54,546 nucleotides of DNA from JAVBNW01 sp031551255 (GCA_031551255.1 JAVBNW010000012.1:1-54546); one strand, 5' to 3'; positions 31,252-40,039 are shown, numbered from the stretch's first letter. The notes: a model not told the origin generated them from the letters alone. Program-made: numbers and translations.

Positions 31252-31285
31252 CAATCAAAACAGCATCCGTGCAAGGCGGATGCTG
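31252..31285 (-). terminator. Intrinsic terminator of the XRE/TM gene
   Basis: On the minus strand CAGCATCCG (31277-31285) pairs with CGGATGCTG (31261-31269), followed by TTTTGATTGG and TTTTT. It lies upstream of the MATE gene and ends the transcript from 31917. Confidence 0.7.
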
Positions 31286-31452
31286 CCAGCGCGATGGGAA
31301 AATTTGCGTGGGGCTCTGCCCATGCCCCGCCAGGGATTCGATGCCCTAGGCCCCAACCGGAAATGCCCGTACGCGGGCATTTCCCAATTGTTTTGCCCAG
31401 CTTTTCGCGCAAGTGCGGATGTAACCATGGCAGCTTTGCCGTGCGGCCTTGT

Positions 31453-31917
31453 TTACCACATGTTCACGATCGCATAGTAGACCGGGACCGTAAGAAAGAT
31501 GAGCCAACCCGGATGCCAAAGGTCGCAATAAAAGCCCAGGAACAGATAGATAATCGACGCGACGATCGGATAGGGAAACGCGTTCAGTGCGTGGCGCACC
31601 CGTTTGCGGTAGGCATGCGCCTCGTCGACCGGGGGCTCCGGCGGCGGCGCAAAGCAAGGCTCTTCAGTCTGCGCCGCATTGTCTTGGGCGAAGCGCTCGT
31701 TTTCGATTGCCTCGTCGTCCATCTGCAAAAGCTCATCGAGCGATACCTGATAAAGCTTCGCAAGGCTCATTAAATTGCCCATATCGGGCGCGGATTCGGC
31801 CCGCTCCCACTTGGATACGGCCTGGCGGCTGATGCCCAACTGTTCGGCGAGATCTTCCTGCGAAAGCCCCTTTTGTTTTCTAAGAGCTACAAGGCGGTTT
31901 GCAATTTCGATGTTCAT
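31453..31917 (-). CDS. XRE-family regulator with C-terminal membrane segments
   Basis: This 154-residue protein has an N-terminal XRE domain (LVALRKQKGLSQEDLAEQLGISRQAVSKWERAESAPDMGNLMSL, about residues 8-51), a flexible acidic linker with PPPEPPVDE, and two hydrophobic segments near the C-terminus (about 115-130 and 135-150). It would be a membrane-tethered DNA-binding protein, a common Firmicutes layout with unknown signal. An inverted repeat ATAGGTTGCG/CGCAACCTAT and the palindrome GGTTGCAACC lie 60-112 bases upstream and may be its operator. A T-rich terminator follows 168 bases downstream. Confidence 0.85.
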   Translation of the reverse strand: MNIEIANRLVALRKQKGLSQEDLAEQLGISRQAVSKWERAESAPDMGNLMSLAKLYQVSLDELLQMDDEAIENERFAQDNAAQTEEPCFAPPPEPPVDEAHAYRKRVRHALNAFPYPIVASIIYLFLGFYCDLWHPGWLIFLTVPVYYAIVNMW

Positions 31918-31976
31918 GGTTCTACCCCTTCCACCGCATACGGCGTCTGTCTCGCCGCCATGATAGCCCGTTGCGC

Positions 31977-32029
31977 ATAGGTTGCGCTACCCACTTCGCT
32001 TTTCATAGCCGCAACCTATGGTTGCAACC
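31977..32029. promoter_or_regulatory. Candidate operator of the XRE/TM gene
   Basis: ATAGGTTGCG (31977-31986) and CGCAACCTAT (32010-32019) are a perfect 10-bp inverted pair, 23 bases apart, next to the palindrome GGTTGCAACC (32020-32029). I could not find a convincing -10. Confidence 0.45.
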
Positions 32030-32071
32030 ACCGGAAAAACACCCTTTAAAGGGCACTTTCGAGCTCGTATG

Positions 32072-32626
32072 TTATGGTGTGCCTTCTGCAAGCTTCTCGC
32101 CAAGCTCGCGCGCTTTTTGCATGGCCTGTTCATCTTCAGAAGCGGGAATCTCATTGGTATGCAGCGAGAATGCCTCGCCTACGCACTGGGCATTCACAAA
32201 CCGGAAAAGCGTGCGCGCGGTACCTTCGGCCTTGGCGGGCGAGCCGTCCCCTCCCCCCGCCAGAAGCAGCGCGCCGCGCTTCACGCCGCCCGGCGCAGGC
32301 TCTTTGCGAAAAAACCGAGCCGCCCAATAGGTTTGCAGGCGGCTTGCCAGGCCAAGCAGCGGGCCGGTCAATTCCGAAAAGTAAATCGGCGAGGCGATGA
32401 CGACGTTATCGCACCGGCCAAGATACGCATAAATGTCCTGCATGCCGTCCTGGATGGCGCAGCCCGGATGCTCCCAGCAAAACCGGCAATCGATGCACGG
32501 ACTGATGCCGCAGTCGTACGCCGACACAAACTTGACTTCGCCGGGCAATTTTTCGGACACGGCGGCCCATAGCGCCGCCGTGTCGCCGTCTTTGTGTGGT
32601 GAGCCGAACAACACCAGCGTCTTCAT
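32072..32626 (-). CDS. NADPH-dependent FMN reductase/flavodoxin-fold protein
   Basis: This 184-residue protein has the flavodoxin-like fold of NADPH-dependent FMN reductases: KTLVLFGSPHKDGDTAALWAAV is the phosphate-binding loop (about residues 2-23), followed by the Cys cluster CGISPCIDCRFCWEHPGCAIQDGM, typical of iron-sulfur flavoproteins, and VIASPIYFSELTGPL. The CxxCxxC-type motif suggests an iron-sulfur cluster in addition to FMN. It probably passes electrons between NAD(P)H/ferredoxin and a partner. Start ATG at 32626 overlaps the upstream FAD-protein stop by four bases, so the two work as a redox pair. Confidence 0.88.
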   Translation of the reverse strand: MKTLVLFGSPHKDGDTAALWAAVSEKLPGEVKFVSAYDCGISPCIDCRFCWEHPGCAIQDGMQDIYAYLGRCDNVVIASPIYFSELTGPLLGLASRLQTYWAARFFRKEPAPGGVKRGALLLAGGGDGSPAKAEGTARTLFRFVNAQCVGEAFSLHTNEIPASEDEQAMQKARELGEKLAEGTP

Positions 32627-33942
32627 CCCTGAAAGTTGGGCAAAAACGCGCCGGCCTCCTTGAGCAACTTTTGCAGTTGCCTGATTTCGACGCCGCGGGT
32701 ATCGCCGCCGTGTCGGGCGGCAAGGACAGCCGCGATGCCCGCCGCCTGCCCGGTGATGTAGCAACCGGGCATCACGCGAATGGAGCTTTGCATCGCGCGG
32801 TCGGCGCTGACAGTCTTGCCCGCCACCAGCAGGTTTTTAACGCCCTTGGGCAACAAAACGCGGTAGGGTATGCCATAGTTTTCGCCCACCTTATAGCGAT
32901 AGGTGGTGATGCCCTTGTGGTAGCTTTCGTATTCTTCGTTGCTGTCGTCGCTGGCGTGGATATCCACAGGGTAGTTGTAGCGCCCGATTTCGTCGTCGAA
33001 AACGGATTGCTTAAGGAAATCTTCCAGCACCAGCACATAATCCCCCACGATGCGCCTGGATTCGCGGATGCCCAGCGCAAAGCCGGTGGCCACCAATTCC
33101 ATTTGCTCAAATCCGTGAAGGTATTCTTTGTAGTAGCGCTCGTACTCGGTCACCAGCTTGCGGCCGTATACCACGGCCTTGGTCATGGAGGCTTCGTTGA
33201 GCGGATCGACGCCGAACGTATGCCCTATGTTGCCACCGCCCAGCGTGTCGCTGATCTTCCACATGCCCGGCAAGTGTTTATCCAGCATAGCAAACACGCC
33301 GTCCCCAAACGCCTCTTCGATGCGGCGATTCTGCGGCAGGGGCTCCACGCGCTTCCAGTCTATGCCCGTATAAAGCGAGCACAGCGTTCCCGCCATCAAA
33401 TTGCCGTTGTCGTCGCCCTTTTCATAGGGCGCGCCCGCCCAATAGGCCAAGTCCGCGTCGCCCGTACCGTCGATATACACCTTGGCGCGCGCGGCGAACA
33501 GGCCGCTCTTGGCGTTGAAGATCACGTGAGCGATGCTGTTTCCATCCATTTCAAGGCCGATGGCCTGCGCGTGAAGAAGGTAGCGCGTGCCGGATTCCGC
33601 AAGCAGCTCGTCGTACGCGCGCTTGAGCGCCTCCACGCGAATGCTGAAGCCGTACGGGGCCTCGTCGTCCGTCTTGCCGCCCAGCGCGACAATCCTGTCG
33701 GCGATCTCCCTGCCGAAGCCGTCGGCGCAGAAGCACTTGCTATCCCCAAACGGCATAAACGCGGGCACGAGCGCCGCGGCCCCCAGGCCGCCGAAGCAGT
33801 TGCCCGCCTCCACCAGCAGCACGTCCGCGCCCTGCCGCGCGGCCATCGCAGCCGCCGCACAGCCCGACGGCCCGCCGCCGATCACCAGAACGTCGACATC
33901 ATAGCGAAGCTCCGCCTCGCGCTGAAAAGCGATGGTCTTCAT
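32623..33942 (-). CDS. FAD-dependent oxidoreductase (PF12831 type)
   Basis: This 439-residue flavoprotein opens with the dinucleotide-binding motif VDVLVIGGGPSGCAAAAMAARQG (about residues 16-38), followed by VEAGNCFGGLG. Near the C-terminus, RVMPGCYITGQAAGIAAVLA is the second FAD contact. The DGTGDADLAYWAGAP segment and the 40-50 kDa size match the PF12831 group found in many Bacteroidetes and Clostridia polysaccharide loci; substrate unknown. I chose the ATG at 33942, because AGGAGGA precedes it by seven bases. It is the first gene of a pair with the FMN reductase-type protein. Confidence 0.88.
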   Translation of the reverse strand: MKTIAFQREAELRYDVDVLVIGGGPSGCAAAAMAARQGADVLLVEAGNCFGGLGAAALVPAFMPFGDSKCFCADGFGREIADRIVALGGKTDDEAPYGFSIRVEALKRAYDELLAESGTRYLLHAQAIGLEMDGNSIAHVIFNAKSGLFAARAKVYIDGTGDADLAYWAGAPYEKGDDNGNLMAGTLCSLYTGIDWKRVEPLPQNRRIEEAFGDGVFAMLDKHLPGMWKISDTLGGGNIGHTFGVDPLNEASMTKAVVYGRKLVTEYERYYKEYLHGFEQMELVATGFALGIRESRRIVGDYVLVLEDFLKQSVFDDEIGRYNYPVDIHASDDSNEEYESYHKGITTYRYKVGENYGIPYRVLLPKGVKNLLVAGKTVSADRAMQSSIRVMPGCYITGQAAGIAAVLAARHGGDTRGVEIRQLQKLLKEAGAFLPNFQG

Positions 33943-34047
33943 ATACATTCCTCCTAACTTATCCAAGATGCCCCTAAATACGGAAAAGGACGGTTGGCAC
34001 TATGCCTAGGTATCCGCTGATGAAAACGCACGTAAGGCCCCGGGCGA

Positions 34048-34143
34048 CCCAAGGGCGTCATGCCCTTGGGAATTCCCATTCCGAAGATGCCTGCGCATAG
34101 AGTTTCTCGGTGAAAGTTCTTGCGCAGCTTCTTTCAAGAAGCT
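34048..34143. terminator. Hairpins between the GH-A gene and the FAD gene
   Basis: CCCAAGGGC/GCCCTTGGG (34048-34056 with 34062-34070) and AGCTTCTT/AAGAAGCT (34126-34133 with 34136-34143) are perfect stems. They lie just past the GH-A gene stop on the minus strand and can end that transcript or insulate the FAD operon. T-runs are absent. Confidence 0.35.
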
Positions 34144-34195
34144 GGTCGCCGGAGGCTTTCGTCGTTCTTTTCGTTTTATTCAGCGCTTCCCTTAG

Positions 34196-37100
34196 CTAAG
34201 CTTCGCACGCGACAACGGGCTGATCCCTATAGGTGGCGATCACCCTGCCCGCCTTGTCGGCGGCGAAGAGCATCGCCCGCCCGGCGGGAATTTCGGTGCG
34301 GTAGACGACGCCGGTCGCAACATCCCCAAGGGCGACAACGCAATCCTGTGCCCGTTCCGAAACCAACACCCATACGCTCCCGGATTCCATTTCGAGCTTT
34401 TTCACCAGCAGGCCCACCTTGCGGCCTTCCACCCATTCGAAGGGTATATTTACACCCGCGGCCTTCAGCGCCCGTTGGTAGACGGCGGCGGTCGCGTCGT
34501 CCTGCGTTGCCAGCTCGATAGGCAGCGGCGAAAGCAGCACCTTGCCATTGCCTACGCAAAGCTCGGTAAGCTCGTCGCGCGCGGCGCCGCAGATGCGCTC
34601 GACATCCACCCATTCAAAGGCGTTGCCGCCGAACGATACGCGGCAGGATGCTCCGTCGATAAACAACTCCTCTTCCCTGGCGATCGGCGCGAGATAGGTA
34701 TCCATACCCAACGCCTTGGAGCGTTCGGGCACGCGCGCAAAGTACGCGTCGTAGCTGAATGGGCCGGTCAGCAAAAGCGTCGCGCCCTTGCTCACGCGAT
34801 CCATCAGCGTATCCCAGGCCTGGCACGACAGCGAGCGAGCGCAGGGCATGAGGATGAGCCCTTCTTCCGGCAGCCTGCCAAGGTGATACTCGCCGTACGC
34901 CTGCACGGGAACGCCAAGGTCGTACCCCAGCACGCGAATGGCCCGCTTGCTGGCCGCGAGCGCGCCGTCGCGCACCGAAAAGTTGTTGGCGTAGGGGAAT
35001 ACGATGGAAACCTCGGGAAGCTTGCGCCCGCGGAACAGATGCCCGGCCTTGCGCATGAACGCGCCGAAATCGTACGACACGTCGGCCTCAAGCTTGTGCG
35101 AACCGTCCGCCATGATCGCGCCGATATTGATTTCGTTGAACGAATCCATATGCACGTTGATGTTCCACAGCCAGTGCACCGCGCCGGCATTGTCCGCGGC
35201 AAAGGCCAGAGCGTACTTGCGCTCGAGGATGTTGCGCAGCTCGTCCTGCGTGCGGCGTGCGTCGCTCGTGGCGGTCTGCACGTACATGATGCCGGTTTCC
35301 TGAATAAGGCAGGGCTTGTCGCGATCCTTGGAAAACACGCCGTCCCAGTATAGGTCGTCGTTGAGCCACCATGAATGGCAGGTTGTATAATCCACGGCCT
35401 CCTGGTAAAACAGCGGAGACGGGCGATAGGCGTTAAGGCCCTCGTCCTGACCTACGGTGACGGGCGCCGCCGAGCCCGCATCCCTAATCGCCCCAACGAG
35501 CGCCGATGCCCAGCGGTTGTGGATGGATTGCTGAAACAGCAGGTAATCGTGCACCCGCATCGCCTTTTGCGGGGTGGTGTGGGTGACGGCTGTGATAAAG
35601 TCATCCGCCTCGGGCAGCGAAGCCTCGGCAAACGAGGGCAGCTGGGCGGGCGTCATATGCCAGCGCTCCTGCAGGGCTTCGATCGAACCATGCCGCTTGG
35701 CAAGCCACTCGCGCCACGCGTTCTGCTCATACTTATCTCCGCTGACGGCAGGCCCCCAGTTGGTGTGCAGCGTCATCAGCGACGGCTCGTTGATCAGATC
35801 CCAAGAAACCCCCTTGCTCGCGGCATGGCGGCTGACAAACGCGCTGATATAGCGCTTTTGCGCCTCGATGCTGCGCGGATCAAGGTAGGGGTTTATGCCT
35901 TCCCACGGCTCGGGCGTGAAGGAGAAGAAGTTGAACACCACCGGGATGTCGTGCTTCTTCGCGGTCATCACAAATGCGTCGACCGCCCGCAGGTGATCCT
36001 CCCTTACCAGCCCATCCACAAACGCCGCGTTGCGGTGCCCCGTCCAGATGCCGGTGCGGATCATATTGATGCCCGCGCGCGCCATCTCGGCCATGTCGCT
36101 ATCCCAAATATGGGGATTGGGCAGGTCGAGGAACTTTCGGTGAATATCACTTTGCATATACGTCATGCCGACGATGGGCTGGGGCTTATCGCCCTTCATA
36201 AAATAATCCCTATCGCACGTAAGCTCATCGCCACCCTCAAGCAGCGCGTGGTCGTAGCCCCAGAACCCGTTGCTAAGAATCCTTTTCGGCTCGCCGTCGA
36301 TCGATATCGTCGTCGTCAAGTCGTAAAGCCCCGATCCGATGCAAACATCCGTGGGAATGACGCGATACTGTTGCGCGCAGCCCGCCTCCGGCACAAATTC
36401 GCCCGCCCAGAGAGCTTCCCCATCTTTTGCGATGGAGATTTCCATCCTAGCACCGCGCTTCGCGCCCGCGAGCCTTTGCCATCGAAGGTTCAGCGCAGGC
36501 TGCTCCCCTGGAAAGTAACTGGCGTAATTGGGCTGAAGCCCCGCCTCGACCGCGCCGTGCGACGCGTACTCCGCCAAATCGCACAATACGCCGGCACCGC
36601 CGTTTTGCCAAAAGGTTTGCGTGAGCTCCTGGTTCACAAACGTCCAGCGCCCGCCTGCGTATTCGCCCTTCACGTTTTCGATCAACACGGCGGGCGCGGC
36701 CGTCGGACGGCCACCCTCTCCATAGCCGGACAGCAGCGGCAGCAGCATTCCGTCGATCGGCCCGGCGCTGCCGTGATCGCTTGGCACATCTTTATATCTG
36801 GTAAATCGCACCAACAGCCCCAGCGTGTCCGCAAGGGAAAAGCAGCTTTCCTTTCCGGCGAGCAGCGGCAGGCGCTCGTTCGCGCTGAGCGAGCTTAGGC
36901 GCTCCGCCTTCATCGTAAGCGCATGGTGGATGTTGAGGCGCTGATGATAGCCGTTCTGCGCGCGCTCAGCGATTCCATCCGCACGCACGGGTACGGAAAA
37001 CGGGGTTTTGCCGCCTGCGCATACCAGCCCCGCGCCCCGGTGGAGGGCCAATACGAGCTCCTCGAACGCGTCTTTGGGGAAGTACGCGCCGTGAAGGTTT

Positions 37101-37243
37101 ACAAAAGCATCGTATGAGGCCGCGCTACCCGCCTGGGAAAACGGCAGCACGTCGCCGTGCCGTGCGAGTTCCGCAAGCGCCTGCACGCCGGGCCGTACGC
37201 CGTCAAACGGGGCCTTGGCATCGTATAAAAAGGCTATTGCCAT
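34196..37243 (-). CDS. Large clan GH-A glycoside hydrolase
   Basis: This 1015-residue glycosidase has the GH-A (beta/alpha)8 signature: catalytic acid/base Glu486 in WDLINEPSL and candidate nucleophile Glu649 in CLIQETGIM. Around the barrel lie an N-terminal Rossmann-like/GATase-like part (about 1-100), a beta-sandwich stretch (about 230-330) and, after the barrel, another GATase-like segment and a C-terminal beta domain. The layout recalls GH42- or GH5-type beta-galactosidases or mannosidases but I cannot assign a family. No signal peptide, so intracellular. ATG at 37243 follows a GGAGAATGTGCC sequence. It lies 13 bases after the GH5 gene stop, in one leftward operon. Confidence 0.8.
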   Translation of the reverse strand: MAIAFLYDAKAPFDGVRPGVQALAELARHGDVLPFSQAGSAASYDAFVNLHGAYFPKDAFEELVLALHRGAGLVCAGGKTPFSVPVRADGIAERAQNGYHQRLNIHHALTMKAERLSSLSANERLPLLAGKESCFSLADTLGLLVRFTRYKDVPSDHGSAGPIDGMLLPLLSGYGEGGRPTAAPAVLIENVKGEYAGGRWTFVNQELTQTFWQNGGAGVLCDLAEYASHGAVEAGLQPNYASYFPGEQPALNLRWQRLAGAKRGARMEISIAKDGEALWAGEFVPEAGCAQQYRVIPTDVCIGSGLYDLTTTISIDGEPKRILSNGFWGYDHALLEGGDELTCDRDYFMKGDKPQPIVGMTYMQSDIHRKFLDLPNPHIWDSDMAEMARAGINMIRTGIWTGHRNAAFVDGLVREDHLRAVDAFVMTAKKHDIPVVFNFFSFTPEPWEGINPYLDPRSIEAQKRYISAFVSRHAASKGVSWDLINEPSLMTLHTNWGPAVSGDKYEQNAWREWLAKRHGSIEALQERWHMTPAQLPSFAEASLPEADDFITAVTHTTPQKAMRVHDYLLFQQSIHNRWASALVGAIRDAGSAAPVTVGQDEGLNAYRPSPLFYQEAVDYTTCHSWWLNDDLYWDGVFSKDRDKPCLIQETGIMYVQTATSDARRTQDELRNILERKYALAFAADNAGAVHWLWNINVHMDSFNEINIGAIMADGSHKLEADVSYDFGAFMRKAGHLFRGRKLPEVSIVFPYANNFSVRDGALAASKRAIRVLGYDLGVPVQAYGEYHLGRLPEEGLILMPCARSLSCQAWDTLMDRVSKGATLLLTGPFSYDAYFARVPERSKALGMDTYLAPIAREEELFIDGASCRVSFGGNAFEWVDVERICGAARDELTELCVGNGKVLLSPLPIELATQDDATAAVYQRALKAAGVNIPFEWVEGRKVGLLVKKLEMESGSVWVLVSERAQDCVVALGDVATGVVYRTEIPAGRAMLFAADKAGRVIATYRDQPVVACEA

Positions 37244-37256
37244 GGCACATTCTCCT

Positions 37257-38294
37257 TTACCACGTCTGCGTGATGATGCGAATTTGTTCGGGCGAAATTG
37301 CGTCGCCCGTTTCCGGGTTTTTCAACCCAAAGCTCCCGCCTAAGTAGTTCCACACGGCTCTGCCGATGCGGTAGCCGTTGAGGATGTGTGTAAAATCCTC
37401 CATCCACCGAAGCATGCCTTCGCGCGGCGCGGCGTCGATTACCCCATATTCGCCGCAATATACGGCGCGGCCCGTGCGGTTTTGAAAATCCCGCGCGTTG
37501 TTAAGGTCGCGCTCGAGCGTGGCGCGGTCGCAGCGCATATCGCGGTACAGGGCCAGCCCCTGCGCATAGCCGGAGTGTCGCTTGAGAAACGCTTCCAGGC
37601 CGTCAAACTCACCTGGGTAGTCGACCCGGCGGCCGTAATCGACGTTCAGCGCGTTCCAAGGCGCAAACTGGTGGGTAAACAGAATCGGCTCGTAATAATG
37701 AAAATTATAGGTAACATAATCGTCGTCCATCGGCGAAAGTTCGCCCAGCATGTGCACGCTGTTATAATTTGCCCCTCCGTAGATCACATCGCGCGCGGGC
37801 GATATCTTTCTAATCTCGCGCACGGTTTTTTGCGCCAGATCGACCCAAGGCGCGTGGTACTCGGGTTCGGCCACCTCGTTGAGCAGATCGAACGCGAGCG
37901 CATCCCCCTCGGCGCGGTAGCGCTCGGCCAACTTTGCCCACAGCGCGGTAAACACATCGCATAGCGTGGAGGTTTCAAACAGGCGGTTGCGCCCCTTGTC
38001 TCCAAAGCGGTATCCGGGAGCCCAGTGCAGATCCATAAGCAGGGCAAGGCCCGCGTCCTTACACCACAGGAGCACGTCGTCCAAAAAAGCAAGCCCCTCG
38101 GGCTTAAACGCATATAGATCGGAATCGTCCAACAATACCGGGTAATCAAACGGCAGGCGGATGTGATCAAAACCCCAATCCTTAACGCGCATCACGTCGT
38201 CCTTGCCGATCATGCTGCGAAAGAGATCGTAATCCAGCCGCCTGTACTGGGAAATCCAACAACCGAAGTTGACGCCGGACCTAAAGCGCTTCAT
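37257..38294 (-). CDS. GH5-family glycosidase (cellulase-like)
   Basis: This 345-residue single-domain enzyme is a GH5-type beta-glycosidase: RLPFDYPVL and MDLHWAPGYRF early in the barrel, acid/base Glu140 in FDLLNEVAEP, HYYEPILFTHQ in the substrate cleft and nucleophile Glu282 in YCGEYGVI. It has no signal peptide, so it acts on imported oligosaccharides. ATG at 38294 follows GGGGGAGAGGGT and overlaps the ArsC-family gene stop by four bases, an unusual coupling. The next gene is the large GH-A enzyme, so the two glycosidases are probably co-expressed for one glycan. Confidence 0.9.
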   Translation of the reverse strand: MKRFRSGVNFGCWISQYRRLDYDLFRSMIGKDDVMRVKDWGFDHIRLPFDYPVLLDDSDLYAFKPEGLAFLDDVLLWCKDAGLALLMDLHWAPGYRFGDKGRNRLFETSTLCDVFTALWAKLAERYRAEGDALAFDLLNEVAEPEYHAPWVDLAQKTVREIRKISPARDVIYGGANYNSVHMLGELSPMDDDYVTYNFHYYEPILFTHQFAPWNALNVDYGRRVDYPGEFDGLEAFLKRHSGYAQGLALYRDMRCDRATLERDLNNARDFQNRTGRAVYCGEYGVIDAAPREGMLRWMEDFTHILNGYRIGRAVWNYLGGSFGLKNPETGDAISPEQIRIITQTW

Positions 38295-38644
38295 ACCCTC
38301 TCCCCCTGTTCCCACGCGGTCCACACATCCGGCGCGAAGCCGACCGTCGCCTCCTTGCCGTTGCGCACGATCGGCATGCGCATAAGCGCCGGGTTGGCGA
38401 GCAGCGCCTCTATGATCGCCCGCTCGCCGCTCAAATGCGGCAACACGGATTTTCGATACGCATCGGAAGCGTCGTTCACCAGCGCGCGAAGGCTCACCTT
38501 CGCCGCGATGTTTGCAAGTTCTCTCGGCCCCATCTTGGCCTTTGCAAGGTCGATCAGTTGATACTTGACGCGCCTTTCCTTAAACCATCTCTCGGCCTTT
38601 TGCACGTCAAAGTTCTTTTTCAAACAATAAATCTGTATGTTCAT
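38291..38644 (-). CDS. ArsC/Spx-family thioredoxin-fold protein
   Basis: This 117-residue protein belongs to the ArsC/Spx family: YCLKKNFDVQKAERWFKERRVKYQLIDL is the thioredoxin-like N-terminus with one Cys (Cys7) where the active-site CxxC or Cx5R would be. Second half LLANPALMRMPIVRNGKEATVGFAPDVW carries the family's cis-Pro and terminal Arg-Asn-Gly. Relatives are arsenate reductase-like or regulatory proteins such as YffB; no arsenic genes are nearby. ATG at 38644 follows GAGGAGAAAATCT. It is the first gene of the GH5/GH-A operon. Confidence 0.85.
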   Translation of the reverse strand: MNIQIYCLKKNFDVQKAERWFKERRVKYQLIDLAKAKMGPRELANIAAKVSLRALVNDASDAYRKSVLPHLSGERAIIEALLANPALMRMPIVRNGKEATVGFAPDVWTAWEQGERV

Positions 38645-38659
38645 AGATTTTCTCCTCTT

Positions 38660-38820
38660 CCATAAAAGCGCTGCGGCGCTTTTATGGATCAAGACGACGA
38701 AGAAGGCACGGGCCCACGCTCCCCCGTTCTTCCTATCCCAAAGAAACCTCAGCTTCTTTGGGAAGAGGAGGTTTCACGTAGCGCCAATCCCCCCATGGCA
38801 TCGCAATGCCGTGGGGGGAT
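38660..38820 (-). promoter_or_regulatory. Structured leader of the ArsC-GH5-GH-A operon
   Basis: In transcript order the leader can form: a 15-bp stem 38787-38801/38806-38820 (one wobble); then two mutually exclusive stems, GAAACCTC (38743-38750) with GAGGTTTC (38768-38775) or CCCAAAGAA (38737-38745) with TTCTTTGGG (38754-38762); then a perfect 12-bp stem 38660-38671/38676-38687 just before the ribosome site. This is the arrangement expected of an attenuator or RNA switch; the ligand, if any, is unknown. Confidence 0.4.
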
Positions 38821-38842
38821 AGAGCGAAGTGCAAACCGACGA

Positions 38843-39631
38843 CTAGAAGCCTTGAGTTTTTAGGTACTCGCGGCTCATCTTCGCCGCTTCGAGCGTGGCC
38901 CTACCAACGGAAAGATCCTGCTCGACAACCACCCATTTTGCGCCCGCATCTAAAGCGGCCTGCAAAATGCCGGGCATATCCTGCGAACCATGCCCCACCG
39001 GGCGAAATTCAAAGTTTTCGCGCGCAACCCCGTAGCCGGGCTTGTTGTCCATCACAAAATCCTTCAGGTGCACCACCGGCGCGCGGCCGGTGTACTTGCG
39101 TACGTAGGCCGCCGGATCCTCGCCCGCCACCTTGACCCAGCAAGTGTCGATCTCCGTTTCGAGAAGATCGCCGGATACCTTGGCGTACAGGTAGTCGAGC
39201 CCATAGCTGCCGTCCGGCATTTTCACGAACTCAAAATCGTGGTTATGGTACAAAAGTTTGATGCCCTGCGCCTGACACTCCTTGGCGATGCGGTTAAACT
39301 CTTCCAGCACCTGCGAAAAGGCAGCCGAGCCGGGCCGCGTCGCCTCATCGAGGTAAGGGATGGCAATCCACTCGCAGCCTACGGCCTTGTAGTCGGCGAT
39401 GGTGCCCTTTGCATCCCGGGTAAGCTCCGCGTAGGGTACGTGGGCGCAAATCGCGCGGAGCCCGACCTCGTCAAGCGCCGCGCGTATCTCACCCGCGGTC
39501 TTGCCGTAAAACCCCGCCAGCTCCACGCCGTCGTAGTCGAACTCCTTAACCTTTTTAAGCGTCCCAACTAGGTCCTTCTCGGCAAAATCGCGCACCGAAT
39601 ACATCTGCAGGGCGACAGGTAATTTGCTCAT
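38843..39631 (-). CDS. Sugar phosphate isomerase/epimerase-like protein
   Basis: This 262-residue TIM-barrel protein is of the xylose-isomerase-like AP-endonuclease-2 superfamily (PF01261), as in IolE, Hyi and YcjR-type enzymes. QMYSVRDFAEKDLVGTLKKVKEFDYDGVELAGFYGK starts the barrel; metal ligands are suggested by EFDYDGVELAG, LLYHNHDFEF, EIDTCWVKVAGEDP and VVHLKDF. Substrate is unknown, with inosose or keto-sugar isomerisation most likely. ATG at 39631 is the only strong start (GAGGAGGAAATTCC upstream). It follows the tautomerase-like gene and lies upstream of the structured leader of the ArsC operon. Confidence 0.88.
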   Translation of the reverse strand: MSKLPVALQMYSVRDFAEKDLVGTLKKVKEFDYDGVELAGFYGKTAGEIRAALDEVGLRAICAHVPYAELTRDAKGTIADYKAVGCEWIAIPYLDEATRPGSAAFSQVLEEFNRIAKECQAQGIKLLYHNHDFEFVKMPDGSYGLDYLYAKVSGDLLETEIDTCWVKVAGEDPAAYVRKYTGRAPVVHLKDFVMDNKPGYGVARENFEFRPVGHGSQDMPGILQAALDAGAKWVVVEQDLSVGRATLEAAKMSREYLKTQGF

Positions 39632-39691
39632 GGAATTTCCTCCTCTTTTATGTTAGGCGCATGGCCCGACTATCTTGCTATGAAATTCGCG

Positions 39692-40039
39692 CTACGCTTT
39701 TTTTAGCGCGCCGCCGGAGCACCACTGCGTAAGCTCGAGCATGTTGCAATAGATGTTTTCCTGCTCGACGCCCAATTGCTCTTTCAAAAGCACGCAAAGC
39801 TTCGCAAAAAAGTCGTTCTTTGCCGCGTCCGGCGCGGCGGTGAATAGCCTAAGATCTACAAATGCGCCGAGAATTTCGCCCCCGCGCATATAAAGATCGC
39901 AGCCGCTCTTAATGTCGATCATGCAATTGTTGGCACTTTTGCCGGGGATGACGGCTATGAGCTCGCCAAGCTCCTGTTGCAGCGCAAGCCTTTGCGCGCC
40001 GTCCATGTTGGCGGAGGTCCGGATGGAAAGATAGGGCAT
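39692..40039 (-). CDS. MIF/tautomerase-superfamily protein
   Basis: This 115-residue protein fits the tautomerase/macrophage migration inhibitory factor fold: after Met it starts with Pro (MPYLSIRTSANM), the catalytic N-terminal proline of the family, and GKSANNCMIDIKSGCDLYMRG corresponds to the second beta-alpha-beta unit. At about 115 residues it has the MIF length (two fused repeats), not the 60-residue 4-OT length. It may tautomerise phenylpyruvate-like ketones; the role is not known. I chose the ATG at 40039 (one codon after another Met) because it places Pro second and has AGGAGGATGCAC upstream. It shares the promoter at 40075-40103 with the isomerase. Confidence 0.8.
   Translation of the reverse strand: MPYLSIRTSANMDGAQRLALQQELGELIAVIPGKSANNCMIDIKSGCDLYMRGGEILGAFVDLRLFTAAPDAAKNDFFAKLCVLLKEQLGVEQENIYCNMLELTQWCSGGALKKA

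Noticed and set aside
31360..31383. Perfect hairpin GAAATGCCCG/CGGGCATTTC as a terminator of the XRE/TM gene
   Set aside because: On the minus strand it is not followed by Ts; the hairpin at 31252-31285 fits better.
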